Positions 17,867 to 25,961 of a stretch of DNA of 32,594 nt are shown here, one piece after another. A program made the position numbers and the translations under genes. A model generated the notes under the pieces. The model did no database searches, was not told the DNA's origin, and worked only from the letters and a program-made list of their open reading frames with translations. Origin of the DNA: Myxococcales bacterium (GTDB taxonomy: Bacteria > Myxococcota > Myxococcia > Myxococcales > JAJYLH01). How positions within the stretch are numbered: the stretch's first letter is position 1; the number at the start of each line of letters is the position of its first letter. The stretch lies in contig JAJYLH010000013.1 of the NCBI GenBank assembly GCA_021787845.1, positions 1 through 32,594 on the forward strand, written 5' to 3'.

Positions 17867-18035
17867 GGAAGGCGCGGCTGGGCAGGCCGCCGGGGCCGGG
17901 TGCGCCTCGGCCGGTCGCACGACCTCGAGCGCGCGAGCGACGCTCGCGGCGCGAGACCTTTCCGGCGCGGCGCGGGCGGGCGCCTCGGCGGACGCGGGTC
18001 GCGGTCGTGCTATGAAATGCGGCCGAGGAAGGCGG

Positions 18036-19649
18036 ATGGCGGATCGGCGCGGCGACAAGACGAGGGTGGAGAGGGTGCTCGACGACCGGACGATTCTGGC
18101 GCCGCCCGAGCCGCCGCCGGACGCCTTGATCGACGGGAGCGGAAGCTCCGAGCGGCAGCGCCAGCTCACCCCGGAACCGCCGCCACCGAGGCCGAGCGGT
18201 CCCGTTCCCCCGCAGCCCGCGAGCCCGGCGCCGGACCCGTTCCTCGGCGCCACCCTGCTCGGGCAGTTCCAAATCCTGCGCCGCATCGGGAAGGGCGGCT
18301 TCGGAGCCGTCTACCTCGCCGACCAGATCGGGGTCGACCGCAAGGCGGTGGTGAAGGTGGTGAACCTCGCGCTCACCCAGAACCCCACCTTCTTGCTGCG
18401 GTTCCACCGCGAGGCGCGGGTCTTGGCGCTGCTCGACCACCATCACCTGTGCAAGCTGTACGCGTTCGGCGAGTACGAGGGGCAGCCGTTTCTCGCGATG
18501 GAATATGGCGGCGACCGCACGCTCGCCGAGGAGATTCGGCGGGCGGGGCGGCTCGACGAGAAGCGCGCGCTCTCCATCGCGGCGCAAATCTGCGACGCGC
18601 TGGCGGAAGCGCACCGGCAGGGCGTGGTTCACCGCGACCTGAAGCCGGCGAACGTCCTCCTGAGCGCGCGCGGCAGCGAGGACTGGGTGAAGGTGGTCGA
18701 CGTCGGCATCGCCAAGCTGATGGGCGGCGGCGAGGAGGTGCCGGACGCGGCGCTGACGGTCACCGGGACCATCGTCGGCACGCCGCAGTACTTCTCGCCG
18801 GAGCAGGCCCGGGGCGTCGCGGTCGACGGCCGCAGCGACCTCTATTCGCTCGGGGTGGTGCTCTTCGAGATGCTGACCGGGAAGCTGCCGATCAGCGCGG
18901 CGACGCCGATCGACTTCGTCCGGGCGCACAACGTCGAGCCACCGACCTCGCCGCGCCATCTCGGCGTCGAGGTGTCGCGGGTCACCGAGGCGATCCTGTT
19001 CAAGACGCTCGCCAAGGTGCCGGAGGCGCGGTTCCAGTCGGCGGCGGAGCTGGCCGAGGCCCTGCGCGCCGCGGCGGTGGGCAAGGCGACGCCGGGGCTC
19101 CTCCCGCCGAGCCCCAAGCGCACGGGTTTCGTCGCGGCGGCGGTGACGACGGCGGTGGTGGCGGCGCTCGGCGTGACGGCGGCGCTCATGCTATCCAGGA
19201 GAGGTGCCGTGGGGCCGGTCCCGCGTCCGGGTCCGGTGAAGGCGGCGGCGGTCCCGGTGGACGTGAAGGCTCCCGCTCGGCCCGCGACGGTGCCGGTGAT
19301 CGGGCGGCTGCTCTTCCGGGCACCGGGGACCACCGTCTTCGTCGACGCGCCCGGGGTCGACCCGAAAGCGGCGGACCCGGAAGTGGCGGTGAGCGCGACG
19401 GGCGAGCTCGTCCTGCGGGTTTCGGGCCGCGCCGTCGACGTCAGGTTCCACTGGCAGGGACGCGGTCTAGAGCTCGGTCTGCGCGCGACCGGCGGCGACA
19501 CGCTCGAGAAGGACGCTTCGCGTGGCACGGCGATTTCGTTCGCCGTCAGCGCGGCGCCGGCGATGTTCGAGCTCATCCCGGCGACCGGGGCGACGATTCC
19601 GCTCCTCTGCCGGTTCTCGGGCGCCGGAGCGGGAGTGCATTCGCCTTGA
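18036..19649 (+). CDS. Transmembrane Hanks-type Ser/Thr protein kinase with DVG in place of DFG, 537 aa
   Basis: The ATG at 18036 has AGGAAGG upstream and is preferred to the ATG at 18012, which has none. After a Pro-rich N-terminus, the kinase domain (about 72-345) shows the glycine loop GKGGFGAVY (85-93), Lys107 in AVVKVV, the HRDLKPAN loop with Asp201, and a GTPQYFSPEQ activation segment with Glu256. The Mg-binding motif is Asp222-Val-Gly rather than DFG. The essential Asp is kept, so activity is likely. A single membrane helix (364-386) is followed by a beta-rich extracytoplasmic domain of about 150 residues without PASTA repeats, presumably the sensor. It is divergent from the PEGA operon; GabD2 starts 85 nt downstream. 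Confidence 0.93.
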   Translation: MADRRGDKTRVERVLDDRTILAPPEPPPDALIDGSGSSERQRQLTPEPPPPRPSGPVPPQPASPAPDPFLGATLLGQFQILRRIGKGGFGAVYLADQIGVDRKAVVKVVNLALTQNPTFLLRFHREARVLALLDHHHLCKLYAFGEYEGQPFLAMEYGGDRTLAEEIRRAGRLDEKRALSIAAQICDALAEAHRQGVVHRDLKPANVLLSARGSEDWVKVVDVGIAKLMGGGEEVPDAALTVTGTIVGTPQYFSPEQARGVAVDGRSDLYSLGVVLFEMLTGKLPISAATPIDFVRAHNVEPPTSPRHLGVEVSRVTEAILFKTLAKVPEARFQSAAELAEALRAAAVGKATPGLLPPSPKRTGFVAAAVTTAVVAALGVTAALMLSRRGAVGPVPRPGPVKAAAVPVDVKAPARPATVPVIGRLLFRAPGTTVFVDAPGVDPKAADPEVAVSATGELVLRVSGRAVDVRFHWQGRGLELGLRATGGDTLEKDASRGTAISFAVSAAPAMFELIPATGATIPLLCRFSGAGAGVHSP

Positions 19650-19668
19650 CTCGAGGGCCAGGCCGCGC

Positions 19669-19698
19669 TTGACCTTTGGGCGGCAAGCGCACCAGCAT
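19669..19698 (+). promoter_or_regulatory. Candidate promoter (CGCTTGACC -35 type) for the aldehyde dehydrogenase
   Basis: GCGCTTGACC places TTGACC at 19669-19674. An 18-nt spacer leads to CAGCAT (19693-19698), with A2 and T6 conserved, 36 nt before the start codon. This suggests the dehydrogenase is transcribed independently of the kinase. Confidence 0.4.
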
Positions 19699-19734
19699 CG
19701 CGCCGGGTTCGGCTCCTCGCGGAAAGGGACATCG

Positions 19735-21348
19735 ATGACCACGGCTCCAGAAGCAGAGAATCCGAGAGCGGTCCCGGAGAAGGGCGGCCCTGCGCCTCGG
19801 CATGCGAACCAGGAAGTCTTCGACCGCTTGGCGGCGCGCATCTCGGTCCGCCCCGGAACGCGCCCGATGGCGGAGGTCGTCGCTCCGTTCACCGGCCGCC
19901 TCTTGCGGCAGGTGCCTCTGTGCACGCCGGACGACGTCGCTTTTGCCGTCCGCCGCGCCCGCGAGGCGCAGAAGGAATGGGCGGCCCGCAGCTTCTCCCA
20001 GCGGGCCAAGGTCTTCCTGCGCTACCACGACCTCGTGCTCGCCCGGCAGGAAGAGGGGCTCGACATCATCCAGCTCGAGAGCGGCAAGGCGAGAAACCAC
20101 GCTTTCGAGGAGATCGCCGACAACGCGATCATCGCCCGGCACTACGCCCGCCACGCGGAGGGATACCTGAAGCCCCGCCGCCGTAAGGGAGCGCTGCCGC
20201 TACTCACCGTCACCCGCGAGCTGCACCACCCGCTGGGCGTCGTCGGGATCGTCGCGCCGTGGAACTACCCGCTCTCGATGGCGGTCACCGACGCCGCGGC
20301 CGCCCTGATGGCCGGGAACGCGGTGGTGCTCAAACCCGACCTGCAGACCCCGTTCAGCGCGCTGTGGGGCCTTGCGCTCTTGGAGGAGGCGGGGCTTGCG
20401 CCGGGGCTGTTCCAGGTGGTGACGGGGCGCGGGCGGGAGCTCGGCGGGCCGCTCATCGAGGGCGCCGACTATGTCTGCTTCACCGGCAGCACGGCGACCG
20501 GGCGCACCATCGCGCGGCAGGCCGGAGAGAGGCTCATCGGTTGCTCGCTGGAGCTCGGCGGCAAGAACCCGATGCTCGTCTTCTCGGACGCCGACCTGGG
20601 GAAGGCGACGCACGGCGCGGTGCGCGGCTGTTTCGCGAACACCGGGCAGCTCTGCATCTCCATCGAGCGGCTGTACGTGCAGGCGAAGGTGTTCGACGAG
20701 TTCCTCGCCCGCTTCCAGAAGCTGACGGGAAAGCTCGAGCTCGGCGCCTCCTTCGACTACGCGCACGACATGGGCTCGATGTCGTCGAAGGACCAGCTCG
20801 ACAAGCTCGTCAAACACATCCAGGACGCGGTGGAAAAGGGCGCGACGGTGGTCGCGGGCGGGAAGGCGCGGCCGGACCTGGGGCCGTACTTCCACGAGCC
20901 GACCATCCTCACCGGCGTGACCGACCAGATGCTGGTGTCGCGCGAGGAGACGTTCGGCCCGCTGGTGTCGGTCTACCGCTTCGAGACGGAAGAAGAGGCG
21001 ATCCGCCTGGCGAACGCGACGCCGTACGGGCTCAACGCGAGCGTCTGGACGCGCGACGTCGGCCGCGGCGTCCGGGTGGCGAGCGCCATCGAGGCGGGCA
21101 CCGTCAACGTGAACGAGGCGTACGCGGCGACCTGGGCCTCGGTGGACGCGCCGATGGGCGGCTTCAAGGACTCGGGCATCGGGCGGCGTCATGGGGCGGC
21201 GGGCATCTTGAAGTACACGGCCGCGCAGACGGTGTCCGTGCAGCGGCTGATGCCGCTTTCGGCGCCTCCGGGAGTCGAAGAAGCGCGCTACAGCGCGCTG
21301 ATGACCCGGGCGCTCAAGATGCTTAGTCACATTCCCGGCGTGCGGTGA
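19735..21348 (+). CDS. gabD2: Succinate-semialdehyde dehydrogenase, GabD2-type aldehyde dehydrogenase
   Basis: A 537-residue NAD(P)-dependent aldehyde dehydrogenase that would oxidise succinic semialdehyde or a similar aldehyde to the acid in the cytoplasm. The catalytic Cys307 lies in NTGQLCISIERLYV and the general base Glu273 in ELGGKNPM. The nucleotide-binding APWNYPLS and FTGSTATGR segments are intact. The pattern ISIERLYV, MGSMSSKDQL, ARPDLGP and SGIGRRHG matches mycobacterial GabD2 more closely than E. coli GabD, so the symbol rests on that resemblance. GGAAAGGG stands 6 nt before the ATG. No gabT or other GABA-pathway gene is nearby, so the substrate is not certain. Confidence 0.9.
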   Translation: MTTAPEAENPRAVPEKGGPAPRHANQEVFDRLAARISVRPGTRPMAEVVAPFTGRLLRQVPLCTPDDVAFAVRRAREAQKEWAARSFSQRAKVFLRYHDLVLARQEEGLDIIQLESGKARNHAFEEIADNAIIARHYARHAEGYLKPRRRKGALPLLTVTRELHHPLGVVGIVAPWNYPLSMAVTDAAAALMAGNAVVLKPDLQTPFSALWGLALLEEAGLAPGLFQVVTGRGRELGGPLIEGADYVCFTGSTATGRTIARQAGERLIGCSLELGGKNPMLVFSDADLGKATHGAVRGCFANTGQLCISIERLYVQAKVFDEFLARFQKLTGKLELGASFDYAHDMGSMSSKDQLDKLVKHIQDAVEKGATVVAGGKARPDLGPYFHEPTILTGVTDQMLVSREETFGPLVSVYRFETEEEAIRLANATPYGLNASVWTRDVGRGVRVASAIEAGTVNVNEAYAATWASVDAPMGGFKDSGIGRRHGAAGILKYTAAQTVSVQRLMPLSAPPGVEEARYSALMTRALKMLSHIPGVR

Positions 21349-21351
21349 ATC

Positions 21352-21368
21352 GGAGCTCGGAGCTCCGG
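21352..21368. terminator. Short palindrome between convergent genes
   Basis: CGGAGCTC-G-GAGCTCCG is a perfect inverted repeat just after the aldehyde dehydrogenase stop and 51 nt from the stop of the facing gene. There is no T-tract, so a termination role is tentative. Confidence 0.35.
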
Positions 21369-21419
21369 CGTTGGCCGTCGGTCCGCGTGCACGAGGCGAG
21401 GTCCGATGGCAAGGCCAAG

Positions 21420-22172
21420 TCAGCCGCCGGTCTCTCCCGCTCCGCTCCCCGAGCCCACGGTGATGTCGAGCTGAAGCGTTACCGAGCTCCTCCTTCCCGC
21501 CATCTGCGGGCTCAGGTACCAGTCGTAGCCCGCGAGCAGTCCGATGTCCGGCGTGAAGTACCAGGCGAAGGCGCCGCTGAGGGCCCCGAGCGCGCTCTGG
21601 CCGCCCTGGTAGTCGATGGCGACCCACAGCTTGTCGGTCAGCTCGGTGAGCGTGCGATCCCAGGAGGCGAGCAGCCCTCGATTCGCGGCGCGGCCCGCGC
21701 GGTCGACGAGCAGCGAGGGGTTCCCGAAGTAGTAGCCCAGCGAGAGTCTCCCGACGACCGGCAGCGTGCGCGCGACGAGGCCATAGACAACATTCTGCGT
21801 CGTCAACCCGGGTTTGATGCCGACGTCGTAGATGCCCGCCGCGAGCGCGGGCATCCAACGGGCGAAGGAGCCCTCCGGCGTTCCGATCTTCAGATTGAAG
21901 TAGAGCGGCCAGGCGTCGGTCTTCGGGTCGCCGGTGAGGACGATGTCGAAGCCCGCCTCCGCTTGGAGCCGATTCCAGGGCAAGAGGCCAACGGTCGGTC
22001 CGAGGTCGAGCGTCACCGGCGTCGCGGGCCACGCGTAGACGTCGTAGTTGAGATGGACGGTTCCGAACTTCTGCACATCGGTCGACGGAATCCAGATTTG
22101 GGTCGACGGGGTCGCCCAGGCCCGCGCGGCCATCGCCGCCGCGACGAGCAAGGTCACGATGCGTGCGCGCAT
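21420..22172 (-). CDS. Predicted outer-membrane beta-barrel protein, 250 aa
   Basis: The start at 22172 is chosen because GGAG lies 7 nt upstream. The frame also allows an earlier ATG at 22187, but that ATG includes the ribosome-binding site. The signal peptide is MRARIVTLLVAAAMAARAWA. The mature chain has alternating hydrophobic strands with many aromatic residues (VHLNYDVYAWP, AWPLYFNLKIG, LSLGYYFGNPSLL, FAWYFTPDIGLLAGYDWYL) and ends in amphipathic strands, as in small porin-like barrels. WIPSTDVQKFGTVHLNYD resembles a family of uncharacterised deltaproteobacterial outer-membrane proteins that I know only from memory. It may be a transporter or structural barrel; no substrate can be inferred. 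It is convergent with the aldehyde dehydrogenase gene. Confidence 0.82.
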   Translation of the reverse strand: MRARIVTLLVAAAMAARAWATPSTQIWIPSTDVQKFGTVHLNYDVYAWPATPVTLDLGPTVGLLPWNRLQAEAGFDIVLTGDPKTDAWPLYFNLKIGTPEGSFARWMPALAAGIYDVGIKPGLTTQNVVYGLVARTLPVVGRLSLGYYFGNPSLLVDRAGRAANRGLLASWDRTLTELTDKLWVAIDYQGGQSALGALSGAFAWYFTPDIGLLAGYDWYLSPQMAGRRSSVTLQLDITVGSGSGAGETGG

Positions 22173-22243
22173 GAAGATCTCCATGCCAAACGGGTTGGCA
22201 CGCTCGTCCGGTAGGACCATACCACGGGGACCAGCCGCCGCCC

Positions 22244-22450
22244 TACGACGATCCAGGCCCATCCGGTTGGCGCACCTCCGATTTGTCCGCGGCGCGGGCG
22301 TCCTCGCGTGAAGGCCCAGCCGACCCCGGAGAAATAGCAGGTTCCCAGGCGTTCACGGGTTGGGACGCCCCGTCACGGGATTCGGTCCCTGCATCGAGGT
22401 GCCCGGGCGGGCTTCCGGTGCGTCAACCGGATGGGCACGGACCGATTGGC
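22244..22450. mobile_element. Degenerate foldback element A3
   Basis: The 20-bp arm GCCCATCCGGTTGGCGCACC (22257-22276) is matched by its complement at 22417-22436 with one mismatch. Inside, GGCGCGGGCGTCCTCGC and, on the other side, TTCACGGG...GACGCCC align with the inner arms of A1 and A2. The boundaries are approximate. Between 22451 and the gene start at 22639 I see only a ribosome-binding site and no other convincing feature. Confidence 0.6.
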
Positions 22451-22638
22451 CCCAAGGCCGCCGGCGAAGGCGATGCGACGCGCCTCCTCCGGGCCTCCCT
22501 CGGCGCGGCAAGTTGGCCCTTGCACTTTCCCGCGGCGTGTGCTTGCCTGCCGGCGGCGGGAACATGGACCGCTCATCCCGGGCCCTTGGGCAAGCTCAGG
22601 AAAGGCTAGGTCCAGGGGCGAGCGGCGGGAGGCTGGCG

Positions 22639-24660
22639 ATGCGATTCGGGCGACTGCTGGCGCTCGCGGGCGCGTGTGCGCTGGCGGGGTGCGTCGTGTC
22701 CGGCGCGCAACCGCCGGTGCAGGCGGGCACGGGGCTCACGGACAGCTCGGGCAAGATGTCCGTCGATGGCACCACGGTGCCGGTCTTGCCGTCGACCTGC
22801 GTCACCGGCGATGTGGTGGTGAAGACTGCCGACGGATGGACGTGCCAGCCCCCGCCATCGCCGAACATCTGGCAGGACGGCCCGGGCATCCAGATCGCGA
22901 ACCACGCGATCTCGTTCTACGCGCCGACGGTGCCCGCGACCGACGTCTGGCCCGGGACGATGGACTACTCGCACCTGACCGACGCTCCCGTAGCGCCGAC
23001 GTGGTCGAGCATCGCCTCGAGCGTGAAGGCCACCGACGCCTGGCCCGGGACGATGCCCTACTCGCAGTTGACCGATGCGCCGCCGGTGACCTGGCAAACC
23101 GTGGCGTCGACGGTGCAGCGGACCGACATCTGGCCTGGGACGTTGAACTACTCCCAGCTCAACGGCGCGCCGGCCATCCCGCCCGCCGCGACGTGGAGCA
23201 TCGTCAAGCCCTCGGTGCAGTCCACCGACGCCTGGCCCGGGACGACGACCTGGGATTCGATGAAGGCCTCTGTCCAGCCCACCGATGCCTGGCCGGGGAC
23301 GATGGACTACTCGCAGCTCACCAACGCCCCGGCCGGGTTGACGCCGACCTGGTCCGACATCGCGCCGAGCGTGACGCCGGCCATCGCCTGGCCCGGGACG
23401 GTCGACTACTCGCACGTGAAGAACGCGCCGGCGGTGACCTGGCCGACCATCGCGGTGAGCGTGACCTCGACCGCCCCCTGGCCCGGGATAGTCGACTACT
23501 CGCACGTGACGAACGCGCCGGCGGTGACCTGGGCGACCGTCGCGCCGAGCGTGACATCGACCACCGCCTGGCCCGGGATAGTCGACTACTCGCAGCTCAC
23601 GAACCTCCCCGCGAACCTCGGGCAGGTCGCGTCCGACGTGACGACCCTCAAGACGGATGTCACGACGCTTCAAGGTCAGATGACGACGGCGAGCTCATCG
23701 ATCAGCAGCCTCGACGCCGAGGTGCCATCCTTGGCCAAGGCAGGGGCGAACAGTGACATCACCTCGCTCTCGGATCTGACCACGCCGCTGCCGGTCGCCG
23801 AAGGCGGGACGGGCTCGAGCTCGCTTCCCGCATACGCGGTGATTCTGGGCAACGGAACTTCGCCGGTCCGGACGGTGAATCCGGGCACCGCCGGCAACGT
23901 GCTGCTATCCAATGGCACCACCTGGACCAGCGCGCCAGCGCCTTCGGGCGGCGCTCCCAAGCGACCGCCATCGCACGGCGAGGAGCTCGTCTGGCACCTC
24001 GATGAGACCAGTGCCCCCGCCCAGAACAGCGGCTGGGCTGGCTCCGCGCCACTCAGTCCAACATATTTGACCACGCCCCTTGCACTCTTCGGCGCACCGG
24101 GGCCGTTCTCCAACACGGTGTTGTTCTGGGGAGACGGGCTCAGCGGAGGTAGCAACGTCAATACCAGTAACGGGGGCAGGAGTCTGTGCGTCTCTGCCTG
24201 GTATCTGCCTTTTGAAAGTCCGTCTCAAGAGCAGATCGTGATCAAGGCATACCGCAACGATGAGTCCTGGACCGCGCCGTTCGTCGGGTTCGCAATCGCG
24301 CGCGCGAACCTGGGCCTCGAGTGTTCGGCGACCATAGGGAACCCGGGCAACGGAATCGAGAGCCAAGCGGTTGCCCCGTACCCATTGCTTGACGGCGTCC
24401 CATCACTGCTGGCGTGCACCTACGACGGCACCTACCTAAGGGGTTACGTCAATGGGCTCCAGGTGCTGCAGACCTACGTCACCGGGCCGCTCGACTACGG
24501 CTACACACCGGGCCCGTGGACCGTCGGGTCCTCCAACAGCACGGTGTCCGGAGGGTATCCAGCCCACGGCCTGATCTGGGATGTTCGGGTCAGCACGACG
24601 CTGCGGACACCGGCGCAGATGGTCGCCGACTACAAGACCGGGATGGGTTACAGCTACTGA
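22639..24660 (+). CDS. WPG-repeat lipoprotein with tail-fibre-like and LamG-like domains, 673 aa
   Basis: GGGAGG precedes the ATG. LALAGACALAGC is a lipoprotein signal with Cys18. After a short linker, eight imperfect repeats of 20-34 residues (about 95-325) carry WPGTMDYSQLTNAP followed by TW..IA.SV. A heptad-like segment (about 330-370) precedes a motif familiar from phage tail fibres: LPVAEGGTGSSS, YAVILGNGTSP and GNVLLSNGTTW. The C-terminal 230 residues look like a LamG/concanavalin-type lectin fold (EELVWHLDETSA, SAWYLPF, CTYDGTYLRGYVNG, GLIWDVRVS). It is probably a trimeric, lipid-anchored adhesin displaying lectin heads. It is first in an operon: the TolB-like gene begins 32 nt after its stop. 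Confidence 0.87.
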   Translation: MRFGRLLALAGACALAGCVVSGAQPPVQAGTGLTDSSGKMSVDGTTVPVLPSTCVTGDVVVKTADGWTCQPPPSPNIWQDGPGIQIANHAISFYAPTVPATDVWPGTMDYSHLTDAPVAPTWSSIASSVKATDAWPGTMPYSQLTDAPPVTWQTVASTVQRTDIWPGTLNYSQLNGAPAIPPAATWSIVKPSVQSTDAWPGTTTWDSMKASVQPTDAWPGTMDYSQLTNAPAGLTPTWSDIAPSVTPAIAWPGTVDYSHVKNAPAVTWPTIAVSVTSTAPWPGIVDYSHVTNAPAVTWATVAPSVTSTTAWPGIVDYSQLTNLPANLGQVASDVTTLKTDVTTLQGQMTTASSSISSLDAEVPSLAKAGANSDITSLSDLTTPLPVAEGGTGSSSLPAYAVILGNGTSPVRTVNPGTAGNVLLSNGTTWTSAPAPSGGAPKRPPSHGEELVWHLDETSAPAQNSGWAGSAPLSPTYLTTPLALFGAPGPFSNTVLFWGDGLSGGSNVNTSNGGRSLCVSAWYLPFESPSQEQIVIKAYRNDESWTAPFVGFAIARANLGLECSATIGNPGNGIESQAVAPYPLLDGVPSLLACTYDGTYLRGYVNGLQVLQTYVTGPLDYGYTPGPWTVGSSNSTVSGGYPAHGLIWDVRVSTTLRTPAQMVADYKTGMGYSY

Positions 24661-24692
24661 GGTTTCGCGGCACCGATTCACTCGGAGGTCTC

Positions 24693-25961
24693 ATGTTCGC
24701 ATCCCTGCTCCTCGCCGCGTCGGTCGGACTGAAGGTCGTCGTCCCCTCCTTCCAGACGAGCGACGTCCCCGACTTCGTCGGGCATCGGATGAGCCAGCTC
24801 GTCGCCAAACGCATCAACGCCCTCGGCTGCGCGACCGCCCTGAGCATCGACGACGTGCCCGCCACGATGCGCGAGAACCTCGACGCCTGCCACGGCCAAG
24901 CCTCGTGCGTCGCCAGCCTCGCCGAGGTGCTGAGCGCGAGCCACGTCCTCGTCGGCTACGTCTGGAGCGTCGGGATTCACTACTCGGTGCGGATGCTCGT
25001 CGTCGACGTGGCCAACCGCAGGCTCGTGAAGAGCTACGTCGACAAGGTGCCGGCGAACATCGGCAACCTGCCGGCGGTGGTGGCGCGCGAGGGGCAGTCG
25101 ATCTGCGACTCGCTCTACTCGCACGATGATCTGGCGCTGGGCGCGCTCCCGGCGCCGATTGCCAAGGGCTTCGACAACCTCCCGCCGGCGCCCGCGCCGC
25201 CGGCAGCCCCGGGGACCGTCACGACCAGCGCGCCCGCGCCGGTGGCGACACGGCCTCAACCTCCGGCAGCCTCTTCTCCAGCCGTGCCCGCTCCTCCCTC
25301 GACGGCGCTCGGGATGAGCGGCGGTGGAGCGCCCGCGATGAGCCGGTCGGTCACGACGCGAGAGGGCCCCGGGATTCCGAAGCCGTTGCCACCCATCGTG
25401 TCGAGCGAGCTTCCTCCCATTTCCGCTCCTCCCTCGACCGTGCTCAGGATGAGCGCCAACGCGAGCGGGCACGCGCCCGCCGGGCCCGAGAGCAACCCAG
25501 CACGGCCATCGTCAGGTCCTCCGACCACAACCCCCACGGCAACTGCATCGACCGCTCTGCCAGCACCCGGACACTCACGTGTCCGGCTCCACCTAGGAGA
25601 GACATCGACCGTCCTGCCTACACCCGGACCATCAGGTGTCCGGCGCCAGTTGGCAGGGACATCGGGTGCAGAGAGCTGGCTCCATCCTCCGGTTTCCCCT
25701 CGGGTTCGGATGTGGACCTGGGTTGGCCTCGGCACGACCGGCGCCGCGCTGATCCTCGGCGGCAGCTTCGGCCTGAGCACCTTGTCGGCTCTGTCGACCC
25801 GCTCCTCCGCGACCAGCCAGACCGACTTCTACGCCGCGCAATCGTCTCTCGGCACGAGAGCCACGGTCGCCAACGTCGCCTATGGCGTCACCGCCGCCGC
25901 GCTCGCCGCCTCGGCCGTGCTCTGGTTCGAGGGCGACCGCCTCTTCCCGGCCGGTCCGTAG
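24693..25961 (+). CDS. TolB-N-like envelope protein with two C-terminal helices and a repeat-invaded linker, 422 aa
   Basis: CGGAGG precedes the ATG at 24693. The N-terminus is short and hydrophobic and lacks a basic head, so secretion is likely but the signal is weak. Residues of about 12-165 resemble the TolB N-terminal-like domain of myxobacterial proteins: a LKVVVPSF strand, CHGQASCVASLAEVLSASHV, then YSVRMLVVDVANRRLVKSY. Residues 170-345 are a low-complexity linker containing two copies each of DNA hairpin families C and D, all read in frame. The end has two membrane helices (WVGLGTTGAALILGGSFGL and VAYGVTAAALAASAVLWF) around a polar segment, the same plan as the PEGA protein. It is the middle gene of a tight operon. 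Role unknown, perhaps envelope assembly or sensing. Confidence 0.85.
   Translation: MFASLLLAASVGLKVVVPSFQTSDVPDFVGHRMSQLVAKRINALGCATALSIDDVPATMRENLDACHGQASCVASLAEVLSASHVLVGYVWSVGIHYSVRMLVVDVANRRLVKSYVDKVPANIGNLPAVVAREGQSICDSLYSHDDLALGALPAPIAKGFDNLPPAPAPPAAPGTVTTSAPAPVATRPQPPAASSPAVPAPPSTALGMSGGGAPAMSRSVTTREGPGIPKPLPPIVSSELPPISAPPSTVLRMSANASGHAPAGPESNPARPSSGPPTTTPTATASTALPAPGHSRVRLHLGETSTVLPTPGPSGVRRQLAGTSGAESWLHPPVSPRVRMWTWVGLGTTGAALILGGSFGLSTLSALSTRSSATSQTDFYAAQSSLGTRATVANVAYGVTAAALAASAVLWFEGDRLFPAGP
25288..25455. repeat. Two copies of hairpin repeat family D inside a gene
   Basis: CCGCTCCTCCCTCGAC...GCTC.GGATGAGCG occurs at 25288-25320 and 25423-25455, 135 bp apart, so both are read in the same frame (as PPSTALGMS and PPSTVLRMS). 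Each copy is an imperfect hairpin whose arms are CCGCTC and GAGCGG or GAGCG. Confidence 0.75.
25544..25657. repeat. Tandem 57-bp unit with family C hairpins inside a gene
   Basis: Two diverged units 57 bp apart begin near CATCGACCG. The first contains the exact 29-bp family C core (25563-25591; hairpin 25567-25586). The second has a mutated version (25620-25648). The spacing is a multiple of three, so both are translated in phase. Confidence 0.8.

Noticed and set aside
20200-22032. 610-residue minus-strand open frame
   Set aside because: It is antisense to the aldehyde dehydrogenase and overlaps the outer-membrane gene in another frame; the composition is that of a shadow.
22639-24660. Prophage tail-fibre gene
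   Set aside because: The lipoprotein signal and lack of any other phage gene favour a bacterial surface protein that borrowed fibre modules.
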